Under the pieces are notes generated by a model. That model saw nothing but the letters and a program-made list of their open reading frames with translations. It was not told where the DNA came from and made no database searches. From the NCBI RefSeq assembly GCF_000280925.3, contig NZ_CP012109.1, positions 6,034,501 through 6,098,500 on the forward strand: DNA of 64,000 nt. Reading direction: 5' to 3'. The translations under genes were made by a program, and so were the position numbers. This stretch comes from Myxococcus hansupus. Its GTDB lineage: Bacteria > Myxococcota > Myxococcia > Myxococcales > Myxococcaceae. The number at the start of each line of letters is the position of its first letter. Position 1 is the first letter of the stretch. Positions 43,041 to 52,144 of the stretch are shown piece by piece.

Positions 43041-43775
43041 ATGAAGCATCTGGTGATGGGTTTGTTCCTGGCGCTCACGGCCATCGGTTGCGGCAGCACG
43101 ACGGACAACGACGATGAGGGGCCCGACAGGAATCCCAGCGAGCAGGAGGCGGGGCTGTGCAGCACGAGCAAGCCGTGTCCCTCCGGGCAGTTCTGCTTCA
43201 ACGGCTTGTGTGCCCTCGGCTGTCAGTCGAACGCGAACTGCGCGGAGGACCAGTACTGCGACACCGAGGACACGGCCACGCTCGTCTCCTACTGCAAGAA
43301 CAAGCAGGTGGCGACCTGCACCTCCAACAGCCAGTGCTTGAGCAACCAGATTTGCATCGAGGGCCTGTGCAGCCTGGCGCCTCCGGCCAACCCGCCCTCC
43401 TGCGACCCGAACACCAGCGACTTCAAGGATGGTTGCGACACTTATTCGGTGTGCCTGGACCCGGATGACGACGGCGCGCAGCGGCCGTACTGCGCCAGCT
43501 TCGCGCCGTGCCCCGAGGACGGCGTGTGCCCCACGGGCCTGGGCGGCGCGGTGTGCAACAACGGCCTGCTGCCCAACAAGGGCCGCTTCTGCATGCAGGG
43601 CCTCTGCACGGAGAACTCGAACTGCCCCTCCTCGTGGAGCTGCGTGAAGCCCTTCACCGGCTCGGTCCTCGGGTTCTGCAGCCCGGGTGCGCTCGGATTC
43701 CCGTGCACGGAGAACGCTCACTGCCAGAGCGGCCAGTGCTTCTCCATGCCGGGCACCATGGGCGCCTGCATGTAG
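43041..43775 (+). CDS. Cys-rich lipoprotein of the sigma-54 module
   Basis: A 244-residue lipoprotein (lipobox AIGC, Cys17). The mature part is built from repeated short disulfide knots of the form CxxxxxCxxGQxCxxGLCxLGC (CSTSKPCPSGQFCFNGLC; TCTSNSQCLSNQICIEGLC), about 24 cysteines in all, with an Asn/Asp/Ser-rich spacer. The modules resemble EB/dickkopf-like repeats of myxobacterial cell-surface proteins. The start at 43041 has GGAG 9 bases upstream; ATG 43020 is in frame. A strong terminator follows. Confidence 0.8.
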   Translation: MKHLVMGLFLALTAIGCGSTTDNDDEGPDRNPSEQEAGLCSTSKPCPSGQFCFNGLCALGCQSNANCAEDQYCDTEDTATLVSYCKNKQVATCTSNSQCLSNQICIEGLCSLAPPANPPSCDPNTSDFKDGCDTYSVCLDPDDDGAQRPYCASFAPCPEDGVCPTGLGGAVCNNGLLPNKGRFCMQGLCTENSNCPSSWSCVKPFTGSVLGFCSPGALGFPCTENAHCQSGQCFSMPGTMGACM

Positions 43776-43786
43776 CGGCTGAAGGC

Positions 43787-43819
43787 GGCCCCGTGCGCCC
43801 TTTCTGGGGGCACGGGGCC
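43787..43819 (+). terminator. Hairpin terminator between the two Cys-rich genes
   Basis: GGCCCCGTGC (43787-43796) pairs perfectly over 10 bp with GCACGGGGCC (43810-43819). It suggests the next gene has its own promoter or is reached only by read-through. Confidence 0.7.
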
Positions 43820-43882
43820 TCCCTCGTTGTTGGGGGGTGCTCTTGAAGCGCCCCTCCGCCTAGAGTCGCCCGGGCCTTGGTG

Positions 43883-45238
43883 ATGCGCCGATTCTTCCTG
43901 CTCTCGTTGTTGCCCGCGCTGGTGCTGCTCGTCGCGCCGGGCTGTCCGCTCGACATCCGAGTTCGCTGTGACGAGCCCGGGGACTGCCCCCAGGACTTCG
44001 TCTGCGTACGCGGGGACTGCGAGCCCGCGACCCCTGAGCGGATCGGCGCGGCCTGTGACACGGCGGCCCACTGCGGTCCGGGGCTCACGTGCGGCACGGG
44101 GTTTCCGGGCGGGTATTGCCTGCTGGCGTGCTCCGAGGCGACGCCCTGCCCCCAGGGAAGCGTGTGCGCGACGGAGCTGGGACAGTGCCTTCGGACGTGT
44201 GGCGAGACATGTACCCGGCCGGGGTACGGCTGTGGGCCGGTGCCCAATGCGTCCGGCCCCCTGAGGGCCTGTGTCCCAGTGACAACGCCGCCGGATGGCG
44301 GCTGCACGGATGCGGGGTGCGAGATACCGGATGGCGGCTGCACCGGCGCTGGCTGCGAGGGGCCCGATGGCGGCTGCACCGGCGCGGAATGCGAAGGGCC
44401 CGATGGCGGCTGCACCGGCGCGGAATGCGAAGGGCCCGATGGCGGCTGCACGGGCCAGGGATGCGAAACGCCGGATGGAGGGTGCTCCGGCGAAGGATGC
44501 GAGGCGCCGGACGCTGGCTGCTCGGGGTCCGGCTGCGAAACACCGGACGGAGGATGTTCGGGCCTGGAATGCGAATCGCCGGATGCAGGCTGCTCAGGCC
44601 CGAGCTGCGAACCACCGGACGCGGGCTGCTCAGGCCCGGGCTGCGAGTCGCCGGACGCGGGCTGCTCAGGCCCGGGCTGCGAGTCGCCGGACGCGGGATG
44701 CACGGGCACGGGTTGTGGGCAGCCGGACGCGGGATGCGCGAGCACGGTGCCGGTGGGAGGCGCGTGCACGCGGCCCTGCGAGTGCGCAGACGCCGCGGCG
44801 GCCTGTGTCAGTGGGACCTGCACGCTGACCTGCTCGACGGACTTCACGTGCCGCGACGGGCGGCGGTGCACAGATGGTCAGTGTGTCGTCGGGGCCCGAA
44901 TCGGAGAGCCGTGTCGAGACACCTTCGATTGCCCCGACTTCGCCTCCTGCCCCAGGGAGCGGATGCGGTGCGAGGAACGGTGCAACCCAGGTTCGGGCCT
45001 CTGCGAAGCGGGGTACCAATGCGCTCCAGACTCGGTGTGCGTGCAGGCGTGCTCGGGGTCCCCGGCCTCGGTGGGAGATGACTGCGAGAACTCGCTGGAT
45101 TGCTCGCCCTGTAGCGTCTGCCTGACGTCAGGGGCGGCACTGCGGTGCCGGCAGCCCTGCCGGCTGGACCGGGACTGCCCTGGAGGGGCGGCAGGCTCCT
45201 GCGAACAGGTGGGCAGCACGAGGGCCTGTCGGCTGTAG
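43883..45238 (+). CDS. Repeat-rich Cys lipoprotein (12-residue PDGGCTGxGCEx repeats)
   Basis: A 451-residue lipoprotein (lipobox APGC, Cys21). After an N-terminal Cys-knot region (CDEPGDCPQDFVCVRGDC, CPQGSVCATELGQC) come twelve tandem copies of a 12-residue unit PDGGC[TS]GxxCEx plus a partial thirteenth (about 137-285), then another set of Cys knots (CSTDFTCRDGRRCTDGQC, CPDFASCPRERMRCEERC). Each unit places two cysteines five residues apart, predicting a stiff disulfide-stitched rod. ATG 43883 was chosen; TTG 43877 and GTG 43880 lie just before it. The next gene, a kinase, starts 54 bases later. Confidence 0.8.
   Translation: MRRFFLLSLLPALVLLVAPGCPLDIRVRCDEPGDCPQDFVCVRGDCEPATPERIGAACDTAAHCGPGLTCGTGFPGGYCLLACSEATPCPQGSVCATELGQCLRTCGETCTRPGYGCGPVPNASGPLRACVPVTTPPDGGCTDAGCEIPDGGCTGAGCEGPDGGCTGAECEGPDGGCTGAECEGPDGGCTGQGCETPDGGCSGEGCEAPDAGCSGSGCETPDGGCSGLECESPDAGCSGPSCEPPDAGCSGPGCESPDAGCSGPGCESPDAGCTGTGCGQPDAGCASTVPVGGACTRPCECADAAAACVSGTCTLTCSTDFTCRDGRRCTDGQCVVGARIGEPCRDTFDCPDFASCPRERMRCEERCNPGSGLCEAGYQCAPDSVCVQACSGSPASVGDDCENSLDCSPCSVCLTSGAALRCRQPCRLDRDCPGGAAGSCEQVGSTRACRL
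44291..44737 (+). repeat. Tandem 36-bp coding repeats in the Cys-rich rod protein
   Basis: Twelve consecutive 36-base units starting CCGGATGGCGGCTGC (later units CCGGACGCGGGCTGC) plus the beginning of a thirteenth. The last two full units are nearly identical, a sign of recent expansion or homogenisation. Confidence 0.85.
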
Positions 45239-45291
45239 CTGGAATCTGCCGAGTTGCTCACCGGACCGCGCTCCCGGAGAATGCCCGGGTG

Positions 45292-47235
45292 ATGACGGGT
45301 GAAGTGCTTGCGGGCCGCTACCGACTCGAACGGGAGTTGGGGCGTGGGGGAATGGCGACGGTCTTCCTGGCAATGGACCTGCGGCTGTCTCGCCCGGTGG
45401 CACTGAAGCGGATGCATCCAGGAGGCGGCTCGGGACGCGCGGAGCGCTTCCGGCGTGAAGCCGAACTGGCCGCCTCGCTCCATCATCCCAATGTCCTGGA
45501 GGTCCACGACTACGGCGAGGACGAGGCGCATGGCCCATTCCTCGTCTGCGAGTGGGTGCGCGGCGAGGACCTCCGCGCGCTGGCGGGGAAGCTCTCCCCC
45601 GTGCCGCCCGAAGCGGTGCTGGTGCTGGGCTGGGAGCTGGCCCGGGCGCTGTCCGCGGCGCACGCCCGAGGCATCGTCCACCGCGACGTGAAGCCCGACA
45701 ACGTGTTGGTGGCGGAGGGCGGCCCGCTGAAGCTGGCGGACTTTGGCCTCGCCGCGCTGGAGGACCAGGAGCGACTCACGAGCACCGGCGCGGTAACGGG
45801 CTCCCTGGCGTACATGGCGCCCGAGCGCATCGACACGGGCGCGTACTCGCCCGCCTCGGATGTGTACGCGGTGGGAGTCATCCTGTACGAGCTGTGCTCG
45901 GGCACCACGCCGCACGCGGGCAAGGGCGCGGCGCACCTGGTCGCGGCGGTGATGACCAAGGACGCGCCGCCGCTGACGGAGGTGGCACCGGGGACGCCCG
46001 AGCCGCTGTCGACACTGGTTGCCAGGTGCCTCGCGAGGGATGCGCGGGACAGACCGCGCGACGGGGCCGAGCTGGCAGCGGCGCTGGAGGCGCTGCTTCA
46101 GCGGGAGGCCGGCCCACCGGCGGACGTGACACGGGAGTTCCTGAGGGCCCCGGTGGCCCGTGCAGCCCACTGGCGTCGCGCACGCTTCGAGCGGCTGCTG
46201 GAGGAAGGACGCGGACTGCTGGCGCGCGGCGAGGGGGCTCGGGCCGCCAAGGTGCTCAACGCCGCGCTGGCACTGGAGCCCACGTCCTCCGAGGTGGTCG
46301 CGCTGTTGCGTGAACGGCCGAGGCGTTCTGGCTGGAAGGCTGGCGCTGTGGGTGCGGGGCTCGCGCTCTGCGCGGCGACGGCCTGGGCATGGTGGAGCAC
46401 AAGCGCCGAAGACGCAGGGACGCCGCGTGGCACGGAGTTCCCGACAGGGATGACGGCCTCCGTTGACGGCGCATCTCCTGGCGAACGGCCGACAACGCCC
46501 TCGGCACCGGAGCCATCTGCCCCCGCCACGAGCCCTGGCCTGATGGAGGATGCAGGGGCACCGGCGACTTCCGAGGGAAGTGAGACACCCAAGTCAGCCG
46601 CGACGTTGCCGCCGGCAGAACAAACGACAACCCGTGACACGGAGAAGCCAGCCCGGCCATCCGCGTCGAGTGGGCGTTCAGGAGTCCTGGACCCCACGAA
46701 GCGGGCAGCAGCCTCCGCCCCACCCCGGCGGTCCGAGGGAAACGAGCCTCCAGGGGCATCGGGGCCTACGGCATCGGCGCCCGGGCCAGACGCGGCGCCT
46801 ACTGTGGCCGCGCGTCCCGCCCTGATGAAGGTGACAGCGCGTCCGTGGGCGGAGGTGTTCGTGAACGGCACGAGCCACGGCTACACGCCTCGCGTTCGTG
46901 AAATCTCGCTGCCAGCGGGGACGCACCGGCTGCGCTTCGTCAATCCCTTGTGTGACGAGGTCGAGCAAGTGGTGACGCTGACCGCAGGAGAGACGGCGAC
47001 GCGCGACGTGGTGCTGTCGCCACGCAAAGCGGAGGTACTCATCCGCGCGCCCGCGGGTGCACGGCTCTTCGTGGATGGCCGAGAGGTGGGCGTCGCGCCC
47101 CTCTCCGGTCCGGTGGTGGTCGAGCATGGGAGACACACGGTGACGGCACGCCGCGCGGGCGCGCCTCCCTTGCAACGAGAGGTGGATGTGGTCGCGGGTC
47201 GTCGGCTCGAAGTGGCGCTGGACGTGACGCCATGA
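45292..47235 (+). CDS. Membrane Ser/Thr protein kinase with two extracytoplasmic PEGA domains
   Basis: A 647-residue Pkn2-type kinase. Kinase domain about 9-290: Gly-loop GRGGMATVF (17-25), Lys39, catalytic HRDVKPDN (Asp132, Asn137), Asp150 in DFGLA, APE at 176-178. A transmembrane helix lies at about 350-368 (AGAVGAGLALCAATAWAWW), then a Pro/Ser/Thr-rich spacer, then two PEGA domains at about 509-577 and 578-647 (PWAEVFVNGTSHGYTP; GARLFVDGREVGVAPL). PEGA domains bind surface structures outside the membrane. The stop overlaps the next ATG (ATGA), so the two are coupled. A natural phospho-input for the FHA activator at 41082 (inference). Confidence 0.95.
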   Translation: MTGEVLAGRYRLERELGRGGMATVFLAMDLRLSRPVALKRMHPGGGSGRAERFRREAELAASLHHPNVLEVHDYGEDEAHGPFLVCEWVRGEDLRALAGKLSPVPPEAVLVLGWELARALSAAHARGIVHRDVKPDNVLVAEGGPLKLADFGLAALEDQERLTSTGAVTGSLAYMAPERIDTGAYSPASDVYAVGVILYELCSGTTPHAGKGAAHLVAAVMTKDAPPLTEVAPGTPEPLSTLVARCLARDARDRPRDGAELAAALEALLQREAGPPADVTREFLRAPVARAAHWRRARFERLLEEGRGLLARGEGARAAKVLNAALALEPTSSEVVALLRERPRRSGWKAGAVGAGLALCAATAWAWWSTSAEDAGTPRGTEFPTGMTASVDGASPGERPTTPSAPEPSAPATSPGLMEDAGAPATSEGSETPKSAATLPPAEQTTTRDTEKPARPSASSGRSGVLDPTKRAAASAPPRRSEGNEPPGASGPTASAPGPDAAPTVAARPALMKVTARPWAEVFVNGTSHGYTPRVREISLPAGTHRLRFVNPLCDEVEQVVTLTAGETATRDVVLSPRKAEVLIRAPAGARLFVDGREVGVAPLSGPVVVEHGRHTVTARRAGAPPLQREVDVVAGRRLEVALDVTP

Positions 47236-47990
47236 TGGGCGCTGCGTTGATGATGTGGATGCTCGCGGCGTCCCCGCTCGACGGGGCGCGCAGCGCCTAC
47301 CAATCCGGCGAGTTGCCCAAGGCTCGCGCCGAATTGGAGTCCCTGCTCTACCCGCTGCGGCTCGACGGCGACGTGTTGGAAGCGGAGGCGCACCTGTTGC
47401 TCGCGGCCACCTACCACGCCCAGGAAGAGCTGGCCCGCGCGGAAGATGAGGTGGTGCGAGGACTCGCCGTTCACGGCGGCACAGTGCTGGACCCGCTGCT
47501 CTATCCGCCGGACTTCCTCGCGTTCGTCGAGAGAGCGCGCGCCCAGCACCCGGCACGCATCGAGGAACTGCGCGCCGAGCGGCGGCCTCGGCTGTTCCCG
47601 CCGCCCACCCCGCTCCGCGCGGAAGCGGCCCCCAACGCCCCGGTAATGACCCGTGCCTGGTACCTGGTGCCTCTGGGTGTGGGGCACTTCAAGCACGGGC
47701 GCTCGGGGATGGGCACCGTGATGGCGGTGACGCAGGGGCTGGGCCTCGCGACGGCGGGCATCTCCCTGGGAACGGCTCTTTCGATGCGCGGGCCAGACGG
47801 CCGCTATAGCGCGCGCGACGAGGGCAAGGCGCGCACGCTCAACGTGACGTACCTGGTAGGGGCCTATGCCTTCGCGGTGGCCTATGCGTATGGCGTCCTG
47901 GATGGCACGGTGTTGACGTCTGCCCAGCCGGTCATCCCGCGAATTGAACAGCGGGGGGCATTTCGTTCGTGCCTTCGGGCAAGCGCGTGA
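47232..47990 (+). CDS. Membrane protein coupled to the PEGA kinase
   Basis: A 252-residue protein that overlaps the kinase by four bases. Signal-like N-terminus, then TPR-like helices (LDGARSAYQSGELPKARAELESLLY; VLEAEAHLLLAATYHAQEELARAEDEVVRGLAVH) at about 15-90. Two or three membrane helices follow (about 145-235: GMGTVMAVTQGLGLATAGISLG and YLVGAYAFAVAYAYGV). This fits the partner proteins found next to PEGA kinases in myxobacteria. Function unknown. Confidence 0.75.
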   Translation: MMGAALMMWMLAASPLDGARSAYQSGELPKARAELESLLYPLRLDGDVLEAEAHLLLAATYHAQEELARAEDEVVRGLAVHGGTVLDPLLYPPDFLAFVERARAQHPARIEELRAERRPRLFPPPTPLRAEAAPNAPVMTRAWYLVPLGVGHFKHGRSGMGTVMAVTQGLGLATAGISLGTALSMRGPDGRYSARDEGKARTLNVTYLVGAYAFAVAYAYGVLDGTVLTSAQPVIPRIEQRGAFRSCLRASA

Positions 47991-48020
47991 CCTCTCCCGG
48001 CCCACCCACGGAGCCTGGCC

Positions 48021-50875
48021 CTATGGAGCAGCCATCCGCTCCAGGACGCGCGCGGCGATGTCGTCCGGTGAGTGCAGCGAAGTGTCCACCACGAGGTCAT
48101 ACCCTCCCGGGTCGAGCAGCGCAGCGGCCGCATCGGGGCCCGCGATTTTCGCCAGGTTGGCCAGGTCGGTCACATCGCGCGCCGCGAGCTGCTCGCGCAC
48201 TTCGTCCCCTGTTCCCGGTGCGTCGCCCTCGGCGTGCCGTGTAAGTACCCGCCGAGCACGCTCCTCCAATGGGCATTCGAGCAGCACCCGCAGGACGCGG
48301 CCACCTCGTCGCTTCAGCTCCGGCTCCCATCGAGACACCACCCAAGGTCCGAAGAAGCTGTGGGTGAGTGCGCCCCCGCGAGAATGCGTTCCGCTTGAAG
48401 ACCGTCGAGGAATGCATCCAGCTCCCGCGCGGCACTGGCACTGAGTGACGTACCGTAGCGCTGCACGCTGTCGAAGCCCCGGACCGCCGACATCCGTCGC
48501 TTGAGGTCCCCAACATTGTACGCGCGCAAACCCACCGCGATGGCCAGCCGCTCCGCCAGCGTGTTCTTCCCCGCGCCGTGCCGCCCTCCAATCACGACAG
48601 TCCAAGGGGCCTGCACCACCGCGCCGCCCGCACGCGTCTCCACCTTGCCCGGAAGCCTGCCCTGATAGACGCGAAGCAGCTCCTCCGCCGACTCGCGTGA
48701 CTGCGCCTCCAAGAAGCGAGCGCTGGCGACCTGGAAGGCCCTGCGCCGGGGTGCGTCGTCCGGTGAGATGCCGTGGCTGGCGAGCACGTTGCCCATCCCC
48801 GGCGCCTGCCGCTCCTTCGGCGACTCGAGCACGTCCACCGCCTCCTCCACCGAACGCAGCGGGTCCACCATGTCGAGCACCTCCGCCCCCCTCGACACGT
48901 TCGCCCCGGAGATGCGCACCGCCTTGAGCCTCACGAACAGCCCCGGAAGCAGCGCGCCGTTCATCTCCCGCTGCACGTCGTCCAGAAACGCCAGCACCTC
49001 CTCGGCGGACGCGGGACAGGCGAGCCACACCTGAACCTTGTCTGGCGGTGCCCTCGCGATGCGCACCCGTTCGCGCCACCCCGGACGCAGGTGGCGGAGC
49101 ACCGCGGCCGCCACCAGTTGGATGGCCTCCGAGCCCGCGTCGAAGCCATAGAACTCATTCACCGCCATGATGCGCGCGCCCATCCGCACGCCCCGATGCA
49201 CGGGTCCCCACTTGATGGGACGGTGCTCCTGCTCCTCGAAGCGCTCCGAGGTGTACGCGCTGTCCGTGAGCTGGAGGAACGTGTCCTCCGGTCCCAGCCC
49301 CACCCCGAGCAGCTCGCCCTCCAGCGCCTCCTGACACAAGAGCCCCGTCACCGGGTCCCGCAGTTCCCTCGCCACGGCCAGAGCGCCATCCGCGTGGAGC
49401 CAGCGCAGCAGGGAGCTCGCCTCGGGCTTCAGGATGGCCGAGTCGGACTCCCCTGCCTTCACGTCCTCCGGTGGATGCTCCACCAGGACGATGCAGTCGC
49501 GGCGCATCTTGGCCCGCTTGCACAACGACGTGGCCAGCGCCATGGCCTCGGCGAAACACTCCTGCGCGGGGCCACGTGACTTCGGCACGGGCGTCGCCCC
49601 AATGGACAGCGTCGGCGCCCAGAGGGCACCGTCCTGGAACGAATGGACCTGCACGTCCACGCCCTCCCCATGGCGTGCCCGAAGCCGCTGCTCCCAGAGG
49701 TGCCGTGTCGCCGCGGCGTCCAACTCCGGGCGCTTCCAGACCAACAGCTTCAGCCCACCCTCCGGCTCGGAGAACCAGGCGGCCACCGAGGCCAGTCCCC
49801 CCACGTCCTGCTCCCCCCCATCCACGCCCGTCACGCGCAGGACGGCCAGTTCGTCCGTCAGGTTCCGCGCGGACTCACGCATGGACGCCAGCGTGCGACC
49901 AAACTCGGCGGCCGTGGCGCCCGGGCGAGAAATGACGCCGAACTCGTCTCCCGAGAGGTAGCGGAAGAAGCTCGCACCATCACGCTGGGCCACCAGGTCC
50001 AGCCGCTCGAAGAGCCGCCGAATCATCCCGTGACTCTCATCGCCCACGAGACGGCGGCCGTAGAGACGGTTGAGGCACTGAAGCTTGTCGATGTCGCCCA
50101 TGGCCACCCACAGGCCCCCTGCCCCCGCGCGCCCACGCTCGGTGAAGACGCGCTGACCGTCCAGGCGTTGCGCCGTGGCCGCGCCCCGGAGCGCGTGGCG
50201 GTAGAGCGGCTCCAAGGCCTCCTCCGACACGCGGGTGTGCACCGCCAGCGCCACACCCGTCTCCTCGTTCCAAGCGAGGAGTTCGTGAGGCACGTTCTCC
50301 ACCAGCAGGTGCTCGAGGATGTCCCACGCCAGCTCCCCGACTGCGTCCGCCGTGTCACCCTTCACCACCACCGCGCCATGCCGCCAGCCCCGCACCAATC
50401 CGGCCGAGGCGTGCCCACGTTGCACCGGCAACGCCAGAGGCGTCCGCGTCGTGCTGACGAAGACGCGCAGCGGCTCCACCCCCTGCCCCAACCGGACTTG
50501 AAAGTGAGCGGACTCGCGGCCCTCGGGTGACAGACGTGCCGTCCATGCCGTGCCCTGCCGCGCCTCCACGTAGCCCAGCACCTGGGCGAGCCGGGCCCGC
50601 GTGAGGTGGTGTCCCCAGGGGGCCCTCGGAAAGAGGACGTGCTGCGGTCCTCCTCGGTCAGCCCCGTGCGGAACCACCCCGAAGACGTCCGAGCCCAAGC
50701 GGACCTCCTCGATGCCCGGGCCCATGGCACACCAGGAACAGCCCTCCACGGGCCCGTGAGGCAGCAGGGCTTCGCCAGGGAGCGGCGCGGGCTCGCGCTC
50801 CGGTGTGGCGTGCGGGGTCAGGTGCGGTGGGAGTGAAGGAGGAACGGAGGCGGCGGAGACCGAGGGCTCGCTCAT
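48021..50875 (-). CDS. GGDEF-domain protein fused to a cytidylate-kinase-like P-loop domain (frame change at a five-C run)
   Basis: The reading frame from ATG 50875 gives: an unknown N-terminal region (about 1-240); a GGDEF domain with active-site Ser308-Gly-Asp310-Glu-Phe in RYLSGDEFGV, a functional-looking variant of GGDEF; a degenerate second GGDEF-like copy (about 545-660, VRMGARIMAVNEFYGFDAG); and a P-loop kinase (about 755-835, VVIGGRHGAGKNTLAE, Lys770). At the C5 run 48373-48377 coding bias moves to the +1 frame, which continues the kinase (THSFFGPWVVSRWEPELKR, VLLECPLEERARRVL) to the stop at 48021. Intact product about 950 residues. The start overlaps the MFS stop by four bases. Confidence 0.75.
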
Positions 50876-52113
50876 GAGGTGGGGGCTCCGGGTTCAACGT
50901 TGACGGCGGGCGGTGCGGGCACGGCAGACGGGCGGTGCAATGCGAGCAGCGCCAGCGGGATGAGGCCCGCCACGACGACGAAGAGGCCCTCCGCGCCAAA
51001 AGCCGCTGCCAGGGAGTGGCGATCCGCCAGCACACCGAACAGCGGTGAGAGCGCCATCAGCACCAGACTCTGAAAGAAGCCCGCGAAGGACATCACCGTG
51101 GCGCGGTGCGAGGAGGGTGTGTCCCGGTGGATGGCGTCGTTGACCAGCGGCCGAACCAGTCCACTGGTGACCTGACTGATGAGGATGATGGCCACGCCCA
51201 CGAGGCTCGTCGTCCACGCGAGGAAGAAGTAGTGCGCCGCCAGCAGCACGGGGATGGTCAGCAGGGCCAGCGACTCCCCCAGCCACTTCGCCAACCGGTG
51301 CGCGTTGCGCGCCGCCACCGCGCTGGACACCATCCACACGAAGTAGATGGCCCCGAAGAACTTCAGGTCCACCCCCGCGTCGTGCATGTACGGCTGCGAG
51401 AACTTGAAGCCCGTCAACATGGCCGCGCCCATGAAGCCGGAGAAGAGGACGAGGTAGCGGATGGAGCCGCTGTTCCACACCACGCCCGCCGCGTGACGCA
51501 TGTGCGCCACCGAGGGCTTGTCTCGTGTGGAGCGATGGTGCGGTGGCTCGCGGAACGTCAGTGCCACGGCGAGCGCCGCCACGGAGCCCAGCAACGTGAG
51601 CAGCACGGGCAGCCGCAGCGACACCTCCGCCGCCGCCCCGCCGATGAGCGAGCCCACGCCCATGCTCCCCAACCGGTAGGACCACGCCTTCCCTTCGTGC
51701 TGACGGTACTCGGCCTCGCGCCCCAGCGACTTGAGCGTGTCGTAGAGGAAGGCGGAGTCCGACCCCGACTCGAAGGCCAGGTGGATGCCCAACACGGCCG
51801 ACGCGAGGATGAAGACGCCCACGCCGTCTCCGAGGAGGAACAGGGCGAGGAAGACCACCTTGCTCACCGCCGCGATGAGCAGCGCGTACTTGCGGCCCCA
51901 GCGGTCCGCGACCACGCCGCTGGGCACCTCCAGCGCGAACTGAAAGACGGACTGCACCACCACGAGCAGCATGATCTCGCCGTAGGTCAGCCCGCACGCC
52001 TGGTAGTACAGGATGGCGACCGGGAACCAGAAGCTGAGCGTGGACAGCAAGGAGTACGCGTAGAAGCGTGGCACGTTGGGCGCCAGCAGCGGCGCCGGGC
52101 TGATTGAGGACAC
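50872..52113 (-). CDS. Major facilitator superfamily transporter
   Basis: A 413-residue protein with twelve predicted helices. FAYSLLSTLSFWFPVAILYYQACGL opens helix 1; the MFS signature between helices 2 and 3 is VPSGVVADRWGRKYALL (about 60-76, DRxGRK). A second-half motif appears in GVLADRHSLAAAFGAEG. Substrate unknown; by position it would move the product or substrate of the desulfurase/HIT/kinase genes. GTG start at 52113; stop overlaps the next gene (ATGA). Confidence 0.85.
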   Translation of the reverse strand: MSSISPAPLLAPNVPRFYAYSLLSTLSFWFPVAILYYQACGLTYGEIMLLVVVQSVFQFALEVPSGVVADRWGRKYALLIAAVSKVVFLALFLLGDGVGVFILASAVLGIHLAFESGSDSAFLYDTLKSLGREAEYRQHEGKAWSYRLGSMGVGSLIGGAAAEVSLRLPVLLTLLGSVAALAVALTFREPPHHRSTRDKPSVAHMRHAAGVVWNSGSIRYLVLFSGFMGAAMLTGFKFSQPYMHDAGVDLKFFGAIYFVWMVSSAVAARNAHRLAKWLGESLALLTIPVLLAAHYFFLAWTTSLVGVAIILISQVTSGLVRPLVNDAIHRDTPSSHRATVMSFAGFFQSLVLMALSPLFGVLADRHSLAAAFGAEGLFVVVAGLIPLALLALHRPSAVPAPPAVNVEPGAPTS

Positions 52114-52144
52114 GGAAGCTCCCGGGGGCGGTCGAAGGACGGTT

